Source: Deltaproteobacteria bacterium
GTDB lineage: Bacteria; Desulfobacterota; DSM-4660; Desulfatiglandales; Desulfatiglandaceae
Length of the DNA stretch: 5,307 nucleotides
NCBI GenBank assembly: GCA_018644785.1
Contig: JABGPV010000328.1
Span: 1-5,307 of the forward strand
Direction: 5' to 3'
Shown: piece after piece, positions 4,635 through 5,307 of the stretch
Numbering within the stretch: the stretch's first letter is position 1
Layout of the letters: each line of letters begins with the position of its first letter
Program-made: the position numbers and the translations under genes
Notes under the pieces: model-generated
Told to the model about the DNA's origin: nothing
What the model saw: the letters and a program-made list of their open reading frames with translations, nothing else
Databases searched by the model: none

Positions 4635-4814
4635 TTACAGGCTTTCCTGTTGATCGGCCCGAGGGGCGGAAACGAAATCTTCGCATTCTTCCACGGCGGA
4701 ATCGTTTTTCCGCTCCTTCGTGTGCTTGCTGACCAGTTTTTTAATGGCCCGCTTTGCCAAAGGAAGCAGTATGGTCGATACAGCCATCATCGCGTATTTC
4801 TTGTAATTGGACAT
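4635..4814 (-). CDS. Small amphipathic/membrane-associated protein coupled to the CDF gene, unknown function
   Basis: A 59-residue protein with one hydrophobic to amphipathic helix (about 6-19, YAMMAVSTILLPLA), a strongly basic segment (KRAIKKLVSKHTKERK, about 20-35) and an acidic tail. It would suit a peripheral or single-pass inner-membrane or magnetosome-membrane protein, with the basic part on the cytosolic side. I do not recognise a family. ATG at 4814 is chosen over ATG at 4829 because GAGGAGG (4821-4827) lies six bases before it, whereas the earlier ATG precedes this site. The upstream CDF gene ends TGA, one base before this ATG, and the ribosome site lies inside its last codons (encoding EEE), so translation is almost certainly coupled. 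This argues that the gene is real despite its size. Confidence 0.68.
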   Translation of the reverse strand: MSNYKKYAMMAVSTILLPLAKRAIKKLVSKHTKERKNDSAVEECEDFVSAPRADQQESL

Positions 4815-4815
4815 G

Positions 4816-5307
4816 TCATTCCTCCTCATTCATTAGTTGTTTAAATGGGAAAACCGATTCTGATTTTCTGAAATAGTCCTGCAATAAAGTTTCGAGATCA
4901 TCTTCAACCGTTTTCCGCACATCTACGCCGAAACGATAGAACATCAAACCGGGACCTTTATCGTGTAGGTCCTCTTTGCAACAAACAGAGTCAGCCCCAT
5001 TGTCAATGATGTATTCCGCCAGCGTGATGCCCCTGTGTTTTGCATCTTTTTGAATGGGGTTGGATTTTGATATCAAGTCCGAATATGTTTTTGATTCTCT
5101 ATCATATTGCAGCTTTAATAGATGCGTTGTTTGGCCAAAGTGGGTGGATATCCTCTTTCCACTTTCATCTACAGGAACAAAAACAGAAATAACGCGGGGA
5201 AATTCATGGGTGTAATGAACAAATACGGTATCAATGGTACTGTCATGTTCCTTTAGTTTTACTTCAATTTGGGAAGTAATCTCATCTGCTTGTTGCAGAT
5301 TGTATGC
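4816..5307 (-). CDS. CDF metal transporter C-terminus fused to a NifX/DIM-type domain (MamB/MamM-like, partial)
   Basis: The last 163 codons of a larger protein; the frame is open to the right edge, so the membrane part is not seen. The first 35 visible residues (AYNLQQADEITSQIEV...IDTVFVHYTHE) look like the cytosolic C-terminal domain of a cation diffusion facilitator, ending in the typical V.VH strand. A dinitrogenase iron-molybdenum cofactor (NifX/DIM) domain follows: VISVFVPVDESGKRISTHFG with the HFG motif, then NP, HRGITLAEYIIDNGADSV and GVDVRKTVEDDLETLL. A Cys-Cys pair follows the NGADSV element. MamB and MamM are the magnetosome CDF iron transporters; CDF-DIM fusions are known to me from Desulfobacterota, including magnetosome clusters. 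Which of the two this is cannot be told from the C-terminus. A shorter frame starting with TTG at 5076 exists but ignores the continuous upstream coding sequence. Confidence 0.75.
   Translation of the reverse strand, partial: AYNLQQADEITSQIEVKLKEHDSTIDTVFVHYTHEFPRVISVFVPVDESGKRISTHFGQTTHLLKLQYDRESKTYSDLISKSNPIQKDAKHRGITLAEYIIDNGADSVCCKEDLHDKGPGLMFYRFGVDVRKTVEDDLETLLQDYFRKSESVFPFKQLMNEEE

Overview
This window looks like part of a magnetosome gene cluster (magnetosome island) from a magnetotactic bacterium, most likely outside the Alphaproteobacteria. The best guess is Desulfobacterota, with Nitrospirota as an alternative. Five things support this together: a LemA-family protein of MamQ type, a five-TPR protein resembling MamA, a tiny two-helix protein resembling MamI, a second double-length MamI-like protein, and the C-terminal end of a cation diffusion facilitator (CDF) of MamB/MamM type carrying an extra NifX-like domain. 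No single one would be proof. Their co-occurrence in one compact run of genes is hard to explain otherwise. The lineage guess rests on the CDF-NifX fusion, the heptamer repeats and the absence of alphaproteobacterial mam gene order, and is an inference.

All supported genes are on the minus strand, so transcription runs from high to low coordinates. The upstream block (5307 to 4059) has three genes: the CDF/NifX-like fusion (5' end outside the window), a 59-residue amphipathic protein translationally coupled to it, and an SRPBCC/START-like protein. A gap of about 354 bases (3705-4058) follows. It contains a near-consensus sigma-54 promoter (TGGCAC-N5-TTGCT) pointing into the next block, with two related inverted repeats further upstream that could be activator sites.

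The main block (3704 to 477) has six tightly packed genes: a degenerate response-regulator receiver, mamI, mamA, a secreted or anchored di-haem cytochrome c with two duplicated domains, the double MamI-like protein, and mamQ. Gaps are 4 to 70 bases, and mamI and mamA overlap by 11 bases. The block reads as one operon. Known roles in Magnetospirillum give a working picture: MamI, MamQ and MamB are needed to make the magnetosome membrane, MamA coats it, and the cytochrome and the following b-type haem membrane protein could set the iron redox state for biomineralisation.

After mamQ there is a short hairpin and a repeat-rich spacer (five perfect TTTGAAA heptamers). Then comes the 5' part of a membrane protein with a ferric-reductase-like histidine pair, which runs off the left edge. 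No RNA genes, insertion sequences or CRISPR arrays were seen.
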